From Nectonema munidae (lineage: Eukaryota > Nematomorpha > Nectonematoida > Nectonematidae), in assembly GCA_030549495.1 (NCBI GenBank), contig JAUIRK010001056.1, positions 186,001 to 250,000 of the forward strand: 64,000 nucleotides of DNA, written 5' to 3'. Both the position numbers and the translations under genes were made by a program. How positions within the stretch are numbered: position 1 is the first letter of the stretch; every line of letters begins with the position of its first letter. The notes under the pieces are model-generated. The model saw only the letters and a list, made by a program, of their open reading frames with translations. It did no database searches and was not told the DNA's origin. Shown piece by piece: positions 40,561 through 53,600 of the stretch.

Positions 40561-41160
40561 GCCTCTAACGACTCTTCTCACTTCAAACTTTAATTTTTTT
40601 TTCAATAAAAACAATAAATTCAAAACACATGAATACTTTTTTTCAGGCATTTTAATCATGTTTTTGTAATAGCTTTCATGCTTTGGCAAATGAAATTTGT
40701 TTAAAAAAAAGATGGCAAGTCATGCGTGAACTTTTTTGAAGATTTAACGATAAAAAGCTTTTTTTTTGTTATTTTCATTAAAAAATTCATCAGAAAATAA
40801 CACAGGGTTGTGAAGCTTGAAAAAGTTGTATCCCATCCAAAGAAGACATTCCCATTCCAAAGAATTCTCTTCATAACGAGAAAGTTATCCTCTCTTCTCA
40901 AAATTATGTAAATGAGTGAAGCCCATTTTTGCACATCATTCGAATCTACGTTTAACCTAATCTCATTATTTTATTTTCTACACAATGCATTTTTTACCCT
41001 TTTTAAAGTTAAACACTGGTTACTACAAATATATTGAAGGCGCTCGAAAATTTAAAAAATTTACCTTACACTGAGATTAACAAAATGTACACGGATTGAA
41101 TTTTTATATTTTATCATATTTCGAAATGAAGCTGTGGATACGATTGATTTTTTAAATTCA

Positions 41161-41402
41161 GAGTCAACCCTCGTTAGTCCGAACAGAACATTTAAAAAAT
41201 TCAAACTTTCCGGTATTTGAAAAAAAAAATATGCTTTTACCGTCAAATTTTAAGCAGTTTATATAATATACCATAATGACATATTTTAAGAAAAACGCCA
41301 AATGCTTAATTAATTATCTTTATTAAAAAAAATATTAATCTTTTTATCTTTTCTGCATTCAAAGGTGAAAAGAAAATTATAATGAAGTCCGACCGTTGAC
41401 TG
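41161..41402. mobile_element. pogo-like MITE
   Basis: Left end GAGTCAACCCTCGTTAGTCC; right-end complement CAGTCAACGGTCGGACTTC, followed by TA at 41403. The left TA has decayed to CA. Same CAGTCAAC ends as 23326-23940 but a different interior. Confidence 0.6.
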
Positions 41403-41530
41403 TAATCAGAATAAGTGTGTAATGAATAAATGGGAAATTTGAAACATCAAACTTATAAAAATGAAAGAATCATTAGAATATGCTATTGAATTAAATCAAT
41501 ACGATGAAAAAGAACGTAAATAGAAGTGAA

Positions 41531-41536
41531 TTTATT
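41531..41536 (-). terminator. Probable PDS5 polyadenylation signal
   Basis: AATAAA on the minus strand, 79 bases downstream of the PDS5 stop codon. Confidence 0.55.
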
Positions 41537-41614
41537 TAATTAATATTAAAAATATAAATTTCGTTTTTCTTTAGCAAAATTTTTAACTTTTTGAAAAAAT
41601 TGTAAATCCACTTC

Positions 41615-41637
41615 TCAAAGTTTCTTCTTCTTTTTGG
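41615..41637 (-). CDS. PDS5: PDS5 last exon with stop
   Basis: Acceptor TTTTCTGTTTTAG; 23 bases encoding AKKKKKL and TGA. A polyadenylation signal follows 79 bases on. Confidence 0.72.
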
Positions 41638-44600
41638 CTAAAACAGAAAAATAATAATGTGATTTGGAAAAAGATTTGTCAAAAAAGTATTACCTTTAGA
41701 TTTAGAACCTGTTAAATGTTTTTTCATTGACACTTTCACAACAGTAGTAGTACTTTGTCTAAGTAATTTAAATTTAATTAGAAGGAGTGAACTATTATTA
41801 CGAGTTTACTTTTGCTTTTTCACAGGAGCTTCTTTACTCTTCTGTTGCTTCTTGGCATTAATTGCAGAGCTCATATTTTTATTTCCCAAATCTTCTGTAA
41901 AAACAATTGTTAAAAGTTAAATTTATAAATAGCATTTTTGAATTTGTAACTTAAAAATGTTTTCTTTTGAAAAAAATTGTAGGATTTATCATCTTAACTA
42001 AGAATGAATACTGCACGTGTACACATGATTATGTTATCTTTCAGTTAGTGGAGTCAGACTACACAAGAAAGCATCGAAAATGAAAAAATACGAGTTGTAA
42101 AATTAATTTTTATAAAAACTCCTCGCCCATATGTCCAAATTCCAGGGCTTTTCTAAAAAATTCTGTTTTTCAACTTCCCTGATTTCGAGGTTGGCTCGGA
42201 ATCGTTAGCATATTTATCATAACAAAATGCAAGAACAGATCCTTTTAGAAGATACCGATGGTCTAACTGCAGCTTCTAAATCGCTCGACGATTTTAACAA
42301 CGATTAGATAAGATGTTGTGCATAGGAACTCGTGACGCAAGTTTAACCTATCACGTATATCAATAAGTGTGCAAAAAAGGCTCTACCTCTTCTGAGCTGA
42401 ATCTTCTTTTCCGCCGCTTTTGCCTTTGTGCTTTTCTTCTTGGCAAGAGACGATGACGTGATTGGTGAAGATTCGGTCAAATTCGGTTGGGATTCGGGAG
42501 TTTGCGACGAACTGCTCGCATCGTTACCTCTCGTGGGTAAAATCCTGTTTTTGGATCGAGATGAAGAGACGGTTTCACTTTGTTTACTGGCTTTATCAGC
42601 GTTATCACGTTTCCTAATCAAATAAAAATGATCTAGCCCTTTGAAAACCAGTGCGACATATATCAAGAAATGGAAATTGCCTGCTAATAAATATAAAAAA
42701 ACTTCATTGAAAAAGAAAGCAGACAATTAAACTTCAAAAATTTCGTCCTTAAAAGGTTAAAAAAGCAAAACCTTTTTAACCCTTTCAGGCTCAAAGGACC
42801 ACCAGTCTCCTATAAAATAAAAATTAACCCATTTACGACCAATGTTCTTATTTTGGAACATAAGTAATTTCATCTTCGTCTGCTTTTTTCAATGACTTTG
42901 AATATAAATCGTCTGCGTTTTTTTAGATATCGTCTGCTTTGCTTGGTCTTAAATGGGTTAAACCTGTTCCTTAAAGAAACGCAGACGATAGCTCTTTTGA
43001 TGGAAATTAATATGAATCTGCAAAATCGACAGCTTGCCGAGGGCATAAGTGGGCTAAGTTATATAAGAGAATCCAGTTAAAAAGATCTAACGAAGAATCT
43101 TCAAAAATCTACCACTAACCCATTTGATCCCACTTTCATCTTTAGATCAAATGTGCTAAAGGGTAACATTAGGAAAGGCACTTGTTTAAAAAGTTTCGAA
43201 AAAAACATTTAATTGGTTTCTTTAAAATGAGTAAAACCAAATTTTGTGTAGGAGTTTAATATAAAGCAAAATGACGTCATTCATTTTAAAAATTATTGTC
43301 GAGAGGTATGCGCTCCCACATTAATTGGTGGTTGTCGGTGGACATTGTTTAACCATTGAAATTGATAAAAGGGTCTAAATGTCAGATCAATTTATCTGTT
43401 TCATATATAATATATTTAAAACACACACAAAAAAAATGCTCAATATGGAAATAGATAATATGTAATGAAAATAATTTATGAGTTTCAACGTCATTTAGCA
43501 TTATAGAAACAAGGGTTCAAAACTGAAAGCTGCGTTTACGAGTTTTATTCCTGATCAGCAGCGCCGAATATCCTAACTTCTAAAATGGTAGATTTATAGG
43601 ATGAAAAGATGCTAAAAAGAGAAACTAGTTAGAACTCCTCTAAAACAAACTAACGCCATCTAAAATTCATCAGAGCGGTAGTCTGCTTGGAACTAAAAGA
43701 AATCACAGCTAGGACCTATCAAAAAAACTCGTATTTAGAAAAATTTTGCCATTATTTTCATCATATAAACCCTACATTTTACAAGATAAAACATTGTGCA
43801 CAGGCCCGTAGCCAGCGAGGACAGGAGGGGGCTAAGCTCCCCCCCCCCGCCAACCTAATATATTTCGATATCAATAAAGGGTTTAAAAAATGGTTTATTT
43901 TTAGACTATATATAAAAATCTGGTACTTATTAGTTATCTCCCTCCCACTTTAATTTTTTTTCAGTAATTTACTAAAAAAAAAATTTTGAATGGGGAAGAG
44001 ATAACCCATAAGTACCAAAAATTTTTCCAGCCCTCCCAATTGAAAAGTTCTAGCTACGGGCCTGATTGTGCACTGTGGAAGAGTAACACAATTCAGAATC
44101 GCAAAGGTCCAGTGATGTATGCTAGTTTCTAAAATGATAGATCGCGTTAAAACTTATAATCAAAATTGCAATCTTACCTCTTTGTGTCTAAAAATATTTA
44201 ACTACGCCAGCGAATCAAATTGTTTCCCGCCAAAGTCCCATTCAGCGAGGATAAAGCCCTCACCGTGATTTATTCCACTCAATACAGGACTGCTCTTCAA
44301 ATCAGAGCTATAGGATTAAAAATTATTTAGAAAAAAACTTTAAAATCAACAAACAATTGTGTTGACCTTCTAAAAATACTAATCAGACGATATCTAGTGC
44401 AAAGCAGATTTGTATTTAAAAGTATTATTGAACGCAGGCATTTCATTTTTGAAATGTCGGATTGATTATTGCAGAGACAAAATGCTATAAAGGTAAAGGT
44501 ATCGTGGACTGTTTTTATCGAAAGGGCACAATTGCGCCGCCTGTATGAACTATGGGGAAATTAGGCTTGATGCAGGATCGAAGCCAAGACCATGAGTTAT

Positions 44601-47600
44601 CGAAACCCAGTATCTAACCAACCTTATTCACATGTGAGTGTTTATACATTGACAAACTTTCAAGTGATAAAAATAGTATTAATCTTACGCTTTTCTTGGC
44701 GTGCTGGCGCTGCTCCCACCTTCCATGGTTAGGTCGTCTTCGTTAGCAGAAATATTTCTTAAATGACTAAGCAACCTCTTTTTCAGATTCAAGTTGTCTT
44801 CTGGCATACTACCCGTCAAATTTCCACTCGATCGTGTGCTTAATTAATCAAGAAAAGGTAAAGGGTAGAACAAGACATCGAACAGCTGTTATAGCGATTT
44901 TATTTATGATCTAGCAAAGAGAGATAATTCTGGAGGGGGGATCTAAGGCATCGCTAAATTTAGTAAAAGGCGACTATGTACGAACCCCATATACTATATC
45001 AATCTATGGATTTTAATAGAGCATCTGAATCAAATACGTCAAAATACGAACATAAAATATATAGTATTATAAATATCTACTTATTTACATATAAAATTCT
45101 ACCTAAAAATTAAAATTAATTGAAATTCATTTATCACTAATTAATTGAGTATTTTTTATTTTCCGGTGAAAACACAAAAACATACAGTATATAAAAAAAC
45201 ATTAAGACAACCTTTTATAAACAATGAAAATGTTTAAAATCCAATAATTTGATTAATTTGAAGAGATGATCTTTTTAGAGATAAAATACACGAATCAATC
45301 AAATTAGAGTAAATTCTCTTCTTTAAAAAGTCTAACCTATAAACTTTAAAATAATTTAAATTACTGGAACGATTTCAAATTCGATTTTTGATATGGGAAG
45401 AGAAATATATTTGCCCTTCATGAATTATAAAATCAATATTCCTCATACCGGACAAACTTTTATAGACTAATAATAAGGCCCAGTTATGCGTGGTTAAATA
45501 AAATGTCTTATCATCTATGGAATCAATCAAACGCAATAAAATGTGATTTATTTTAAATCCTTCATGAAATCAAATATTTTTCAAAATTTACCCGTCATTT
45601 TGGCTTGTATAAAAATATATATATATTTTTTAATAGCTATTTCTAATAAAATATTTCATATTCTTTATAGTTAAATTTCTTTTCTTATTAGTAAGATATA
45701 AATGTATGCAAATAACATGATCTAAATCTTCAACATTTAATGTGATTCTATTCCTGCTTCAATATTCACAAGTATAGTTGCTTTACACATTATATGGTAG
45801 AACCGCTTATAATGTTATCAGCCGTTGTGTTATCGCAATTTGTATGTACAAATATTCTCCTAAAGAAACATCCTGTTGTTATAATAATGTCTTAGTTTAA
45901 TGTTATCAAATTTTTATCAAAAATATAAACTTGCGTAGGAATATTGGTGATCCCAGTAGCGTTATGATGCAATTAAATTAGTCAGAAATATATGGCGCTG
46001 GTAGTCAAAGAAAATATGTGAGAGGCAAATAAAAATGATATTTTAGAGGCTCTACCAAACAATACGAAAAAATGGAAGAGCTTTGCGAATTCTATGTTAT
46101 GATGTTAATCATAAAACAACAAACTGCATGATTACGAACAGTTCATCCAAGCAAACAACGAATAACATTCAAAGTTCTCAGTGCTATCAAAAGTATATTC
46201 TCTGTTGCGTAATGTCATCATCATGTTACTCTTATCAGCGCGTCCAGGGGGGGGGGGGGGGGGGGGGCTCAATTAAATTTTTTTTACTAGATATAATAAA
46301 AATTAAGTTGATTTTATTTTGATAAAGTAGCTTTTATTTTAATACCATATGAATAAAATACTATTCTGATAAAATTTTAATTTTGTTTTTTATAAAAGTA
46401 CAAACTTCACTTACTATATGATAAAAATTGTGAATAGCGTCAATAAAAAAGCTTTAAAATTTTTTTGAACTTGTGCCCCCGCCAATAAAAAAATTTCTGG
46501 ATACGCTACTGGTTATCAGTCTCAGTGTGTTCATTATAAGACTCGATGAAGAAAACGAACTCTTCAACAAACAAATAGGGGTAAATCTTGTAGTAAATCC
46601 AAAGTTTACCTTCTTGTAGTGGGTTCTTTAAAGGGCTTAGCAGTGTTGCTGTCCTTCTTTTTTGCAGAAAAGGACTTATTTTTGTAAATATCTAGAAAAA
46701 ACATTGACAAAAGGACTCAATTGAAATAATGTTGAGAAAAAAGGAAATTACCTTGGGGAAGCGAAGATTCGTGTAGAGAGGGTGGAACGAGAATGTCTTG
46801 AGAGTTTAAAGACTCCTTCTTGCATAAGTACTCTTCCACAGCTTCCTCAATTTTTTTCTTCTTATTCGCCTTTCCTTCTCTCACGTGATGTAGCGAAGAA
46901 GTTTCTCTCTCCAAAGTTGGGCGTCTTCCTTTGCTCGTTTGTGAACGCAAAAAGGTGCCATCTTCATCGGAATCATCATTCCGCCTTTCATCGCCACTAA
47001 TGAAGGAATCTCCAAGATCGCCCCTGTCCTTTCTCTTAGCGTAGATTTCTTCTCTAAAGTGAATATTTTGGAGGAAGAATTACAAAAAGCTTAAGAAAGG
47101 AATCAAGAAAGCGAGTTTCGCATTTATAAAATAAAATTGTCTGCTTTAAAATGTTGCTGTAAACCAGGGTTTACCTAAATGAGAGTCAGAGGGAAAACAT
47201 TTCCTAGTGCTTACAAAAAGCCGACTCAGACTTTATATTTAAAAAATGCAACTTGGATTCCAAATACTTAAAAGTTTAAAATATCTATACATAGCACTTA
47301 CCTTTTGCTTCGACTAGAGAAGCGTTACTCATCTACAAAAATGTAACTGTTTTTTTTTCTATTTTTTAAATACTTAAAAATGTGCACTAGACTCCTACGA
47401 TTTCAATCTCTTTAAAATCTCACTGCCTTCCAACTCTGCAGCTCTATTATAAACAGAGATAAATAAAGTTTTATTCACTTTGATTTATGATCATATTTCT
47501 CCATAAAGATTAATCAAGAAAAGAGTAACAGGATAAATCTTTGAATTAATAAAATAAGCTATGAAAAATTGAAAATTATGCTTTAACTAAAATAGTCATT

Positions 47601-50600
47601 GAAATGGATCAAGTAAAACATTCAAAAATCCTACAAATCTTCTGGAGTGAACATTTGTTCTTGTGCATTTTCCGATAAATTGTTTTCTGTTTCAGAGAAA
47701 CGATCCAACGTCTTTTCACTTTGACCATTTTCTATGGACTTTAGAAAGGCGTTGATGTTGGTTGGTCGTGACATAGCGAAAAACTCTAGAATAGCCGGCT
47801 TTGGAACTTTTCTCTAAAAATATATATAAATCTTCTCAGATGCGTTCATATTAATTGCATAGGGAGTGACTAATTCATGCCAACCTCAAGAAAACTGTTT
47901 ATAAATGAATAATTTTAATTTTATAATTTCAATTATGCTCTAGCACCAATATTTATTTAGTTTGGAGAATTTTCATTCAGTGAAACTTTCTTAAAATTCA
48001 AAATATCTTTTTTTTCAGTTTTTAATTTTTCAGCCATTTTTATAAAAACTAAACAAACTAAGTCATACTTCTTTTATTTTTAAATTCCTATACTTTTAAT
48101 CTAGGAATTACAAAATATATAGTTTAATGATATATAGATAAATATTTTTTAAATATCTTATATAAGTTATTTTTCTACTTATTACAAAAATTAGACTAAT
48201 AAGACTTAACTTGTTCAATTTGTATAAAAATGGCTTAAAAATCAAAAAACTTGAAAAAAAGATTAACAATTAGTTTTTTAAAGTACTCCATTTAATGAAA
48301 AGAAGAAAATAAATATTGCTTTTAGAACATAAATGAAATTAAATATTTAAAGTATTTTTACTTAATAAATTGTAATTTGAATATGTTAAATTTACGTTGT
48401 CTTAGCTTATTTTCTTTAACAATCAAATATTGTGGGTTGCCTTTATGTATGTTTTTCTTTTCTCACATTCAAAATGAACAAGCAAGTGTGCCATATTCCT
48501 CTCGACGCTAATTTCTTACTTCCATCTTTCCCTCTCTTTATTATTCTTTTTAAGCTTACTTTTTTTTCATTATTTTACCGCAATGTTCTCATTTTTGTCT
48601 ATACAGGCTTCGTTTGTATTTATAATTTCTTTCCTGTAAATTGAAGTAGTTAGAATCCTGTTGAAGTCTCACTTATTTCTTCTTCTAACTTCTCTATGCA
48701 ATAAGCAGACATTTTTTCCACATATTTAAAGATTCTCATCATGCTATATTTATAATGATACATTTTGTTTTAGTAAACAACAGTCTTCTATTCTGCTCAT
48801 ACCAATCAATTGCTTGCTAACATACTTTATTTTAATTTATACAGTAAAACTTCTTCGTGTGAACAACTCCTTATTCAGTGCATAAGTACACTTTATTAGT
48901 AATGTTTTGGTCTCAAGTATCACTTCATAATCCTTCAATAAAGACACGTCTCTAGTAAGGACATTAATGACAGTTCCAAGTTTGTACGTATTATAAGAAT
49001 TTTACTGCATATATACAAAAGCGTATTTAAGGGTCATTTATTGCGCATTTAATCCCCGTTCTCTCTAAAGAGTAGCCAATATCACAAAGTTGTGAATGGC
49101 GGAGTAAAATCTTCAAAAAATGTTATAACACAATCACCCAAAATTCGCCTTTATATCAGAGGTCTGGCAAGACATCCCGAGAGATAACTTGCCAGACCTT
49201 ATTATATATTTAAATACTAAAAAACATGCTTAAAATAAAAAATTTCAAAAAATATTTTACATAAAAATTTGGTATAAAATTTAGTAAAAATGACCCTTGA
49301 TTTAAAGAAAAATTTTGATTGAAAATGGTATCATTGGAAAGCTATACTCTTTGTGCTGAACATAGGCTAGGTTTTACAAAAAAATATATTTTCCTTTTTG
49401 CAAAATGTTTTTATGTGAGGTCAGTCAACTTTTATATAGTTTCAAAAATACTAATAACGTGATGAGTTTATATACTTTTTTTTTCAATATTTCATATAAC
49501 AAAAGTAGAATATAGTTTTTTCCATTTTTAAATGGCATAGTTAAAGAAACCTGTCAAAAATAAATATATATTTTTTTACTTTTTAGGGGTCAGTATAATG
49601 TTTTCTAATAAATAAGTGAAAAATGTCAATCGAATCTAAAAGCTGTGTTGCGTAATCCACTTTTATTTCGAAGCAATTTTTATTCAGTTTAGATACCACT
49701 TTTCTCATTTTTAACGGAGGGCATCGTTATATTTATACGAAGAATAAATCACATTCCACTACTATCACACTTGTTATTGATTCTACCTCATAATTATGAA
49801 AAGGAAGATTAACACATGTTGCATTACGCGTTTGTGAGCGCAGAGAATTCTTATCTCGCATACGCTTCACCACATCTTTGAGCACGCGCATGTAGTTTAT
49901 TTTATCGGGCTAGTGTACGCTTAGTTTATTTGTAGATTCCTAGCTTAAATCTTAGTCAAATATTAAAACGCTTATAACTTTCGCAATATCTCAACCAAAT
50001 GTATCTATCATGCGATATACCAAATTAAGATATATTTATTTAAAAGAGTAGGAGTGTTTATGTCAGCGCAAGTAGATATCGCAATTCAATGCTTGTATTT
50101 TATCACACCTGTTCGCGAGTCATAGTTATCAATTTAGTAAACCTGTGTAATGCACTTTTCAACATGTTTTTATATTGCTTATAACTTTGGATTTATTCGC
50201 CAAAATTTATGTTCAAAATAAATACTTTAAAAGTTTGAAAATTTTAAGTCCGTTCATAATGTATACGATTAAAAATAATTTAATTAAAAAAAGTTATTTA
50301 GTTAGTACATTTTTGGTAAAATGTAATGTTTAATTACTCGTTGATTCCTCCAAAAACAGGATTTTGGATTGCGCTTATTGATGTGTTCACCGAAGAAAAA
50401 AATCAAAAAATGTGTTTTAATAAAATTTTCCCAATAATAATTAATCTCATGAATTTATATGCTTTTTTTCATTATAAACCACTCTCATAATACAATAACG
50501 AAAATTTATTTGTAGAATTTTATAAAATAATTTAATTTATGGCTCTCACACACGCGCGCAAGCACACACATTGAAGAAATATTTTTTCTATATGAAGTTT

Positions 50601-53600
50601 TAGGAAACACTTCTCTATTATGTAATGAAATATTCTCATAACATGTAGGGTTGGACACGGGTAGACAACTTGATTGTCATCTCCAACCTGTATACTACAA
50701 TGGTTTCTATTCCATAGTAAGAATTTTAGAGGGTATGCAATGTTAATCTACCTTATATCGTTAGTACTTCCATGCGGTGTAGGCGAAATGAACTCAAATA
50801 GAGTTCATTGACCCGTAATTGAACTCAAAATTTCACCCTAACTTTTTTCCAGAATTTTTTAAAGAATATTTTTCGATTCTTTGATTACAAAATTTTATTT
50901 TGTTTATTTGACAAATATATTATTTAATATCGTGCAAATTGCACAAATATAGGTAATAACTTTTGTAACATCGTCTCTGCGGATGAGGTATATCAAATCT
51001 TACATCTAGCAAAATATGAACAGAAAGTTGAACATTGTCGCCCTAGTCATTTGTATATGGAATAGAAACCATCGTAGTATACACAAACATAGATACAATG
51101 ATATACCCAGTAGATCTTTATAACACGAATTGCGGTTTTCAAGCCACGAACATGCGTTATAACGGATCTGCCAGCACACATGTTATTATTTCTCAACTTC
51201 ACAAAACGCCTTTAAAATTGTTATGAAGCAAGGTGGCATAGAGGACAGTAAAATTTTGTATATTTACAAATTTTCTATATCTATATATTTACCTTAAAAA
51301 ACGGAAGCAAAGATCCCTCCTGCTTTATAATGTATCTACTGGAAATGATTATGTGTGCATACTGCATAGATCTTGTCATCGGCTAGGCTATAAAATTGGC
51401 GAATGCTTATCGAACAAGAGTTTGTTAGTTCCATGACGCTAGTTTGAGCATTGCAAGTTCCTAGGAACACCGCAATGTGACGAATCAAAGAAAATACTTT
51501 AATCGGAGAAAGAGGCCATGATTCTGGAATGTACATTTTGAAGTTCTTGTAACTTTTGTCAACTTTCGTGTACAACTTTGCAGGGAGAATCGGCTTGCCC
51601 GGGTAATCAGTGAGAACGAAGCGAATAGCTCGAGTCCAAATCAGCCGGATTGCAATATCACACACAGCATACATCTTCTAAAAAAATAAGACTGGCTCTC
51701 TTTAGTTTAATGCGCAAAAACACAAAATAGTTTTAATACAAAGATAAACTTATGAAGAAAAAAATCATCGTTTGGCTATTTATAAAATATAAAAATAAAT
51801 TTGGATCAATTCGAGAATAAAGAAGCGAAAATAAAAAATTTATTCTAAAGTTATTTTTAGAGAAGTTGTGCAGAAATAGTTAGCCAAGTTTTATTGAAAT
51901 AAATCATTAAATTTTTTGATCAATCTTATTCAGAGTGAAGTTGTTGGCACTGATTTGAAAAAAGGACTTGACATCAAATCTTTTCAGAGATATGTCAAAA
52001 AAGTTTAATCTACAATTGAGATTATAGGTTTACAATTTATGCACAATTATTATAAACATTAAAAAAAATATACTTTGTTTATGATTTCGTCATTGATGCA
52101 AGTTGCGTCTTTAGTTTGCTTAATATTCTCAATCAATTCCTTATAAAAGTTAAAGGAAAAGGAATCTTGTCTTTGCATCAAAGGCTCCATTATAAACCAC
52201 AGACATCTTAGAAAAAAATGCCACATGTCATTTTGATACGCAAAGGTAATTTAATTTTATTAAATAAGTTTAACAGGAGTATTTACTGGAATATTTTTAT
52301 TTATTTAGTTGTCCGTACCGCATTCAAGGCAAGAATACTCTCCAATAATAAGTGAATGGGGGAATCGAACCCGTGACAATCAAAAAAAGAATCCACGCTT
52401 CAAACACAAGTAATATCTGCAATGTATACGTATCCAATTTTCAATTAATACGCTTCAATTGATACTCCTTTTATGCCATCTTAATATGTGAGATGAAGTA
52501 AATCAACAAAACAAGCAGAATATACCTTCAATTAAAAAATGAGCAATATTTTCTCAAATGAATTCAAAATAACGAGGCGCATATATATAATATCGGTGTG
52601 CAAGATTTATAATTTTGTAAGCTTAGTGAATCTGGTCTGAATACTGTAAAGTACGTTAACTTCATGAAAACAAAATTACGCGAAATAGGGTTAAAAAACA
52701 AATTTCTAAAAGTTTAGATATTTGGCCTAGTGGTTTTGAATTGGGTTATATTATTGAAAATTATATATGAAGGAATTTATGTTATAAAAGACTAGCATTG
52801 CGCTCAACTCCATAACACTCAAGAATTTAGTTTTTTTTACAATTTTTTTTTTTACAATTTTTCCAAACTTTAGCGATTTTTTCGATTTAAAATTAGTTAT
52901 GAGAAATCAGTAGGGAAATTACCAAAAAATTGTGAAACTATTGATTTTTTAAAGTTAAAATTTTAGATAAAAGATAATAAGTAAGTTATGGGAAAAACTT
53001 TAAAAATATGTCTTTTTTAAAAAGAGTTGACAAAAAATTATCCAATTTTAAAGGTAAATTATTATTAGCCCGCTTATAATATAATCAAATTAAAGCGGCC
53101 GATTTTTATTTAATAGAACATTGATGTCCAAGTAAAGTAGGCTTTTATATTTTTTAAATGACTTTTTTTCATTTTTTATATTTCTTTTAACTCTTTCAGC
53201 CTCAAAAGGAAACCAGTCTTCAATAAATTAAAATATTTTGTATTAAATTACATAGAAAAGAAATAAATAGACGCTTCGTTTTCAAATATTGCCTTAAAAA
53301 CGTCCTAAGGTTGCTCTGAACGGTCTATGCTTAAAATTTTTTGGCTGAAAATAGAAACTTTTACAGTGTAATACGATAAATTTTATTTTCTTTAAAATCG
53401 AGAAATCGGTTTCGTCATTTATAGATGACGTAGGATCAGTGGCGAAGAGGGACAGGAGGGGCGGTCCGCCCGGGGCGCAGAATTTATTTGAATTAATATA
53501 TGATCTATAAGAATTTAATAGAGATGTTTTAACTTAAATAGTAATGTAGCAAAGGTTTCCTACCCGTTTGGTTCCAATTTTCCATACATGTATACCTGTA

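Larger units (their letters stand above)
36609..41614. other. Intergenic region between two convergent genes
   Basis: Contains the RhoGAP 3' UTR (to about 36940), a hAT end (37004), a type B SINE (37668-37870), a decayed transposase-like gene (38830-40560), a pogo-like MITE (41161-41402) and the PDS5 3' UTR. Between 37880 and 38830 there are repeated words GCCGGTCCTG-TAAAATA (near 38531 and 38740), possibly element ends. Confidence 0.6.
42614..44177 (-). other. PDS5 intron with MITEs
   Basis: Holds a diverged TTAA-family copy (about 42634-42760), an intact TTAA MITE (42828-42957), half-copies near 43120-43165, and a hAT MITE with perfect duplication (43801-44063). Confidence 0.6.
47814..51497 (-). 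other. PDS5 intron (3.7 kb)
   Basis: AT-rich. Contains a pogo-like MITE (48842-49007), a 12-bp perfect hairpin (49160-49199) and a TIR element (50690-51082). No coding seen. Confidence 0.5.

Noticed and set aside
42634..42760. N-terminal extension of the Ser-rich PDS5 exon
   Set aside because: Lies beyond the TTTGATTAG acceptor and inside a diverged MITE.
52340..52420. tRNA gene on the minus strand (perfect GGTTCGATTCCCC box)
   Set aside because: No paired acceptor stem or anticodon arm could be drawn; the body and AAAT tail fit a SINE.
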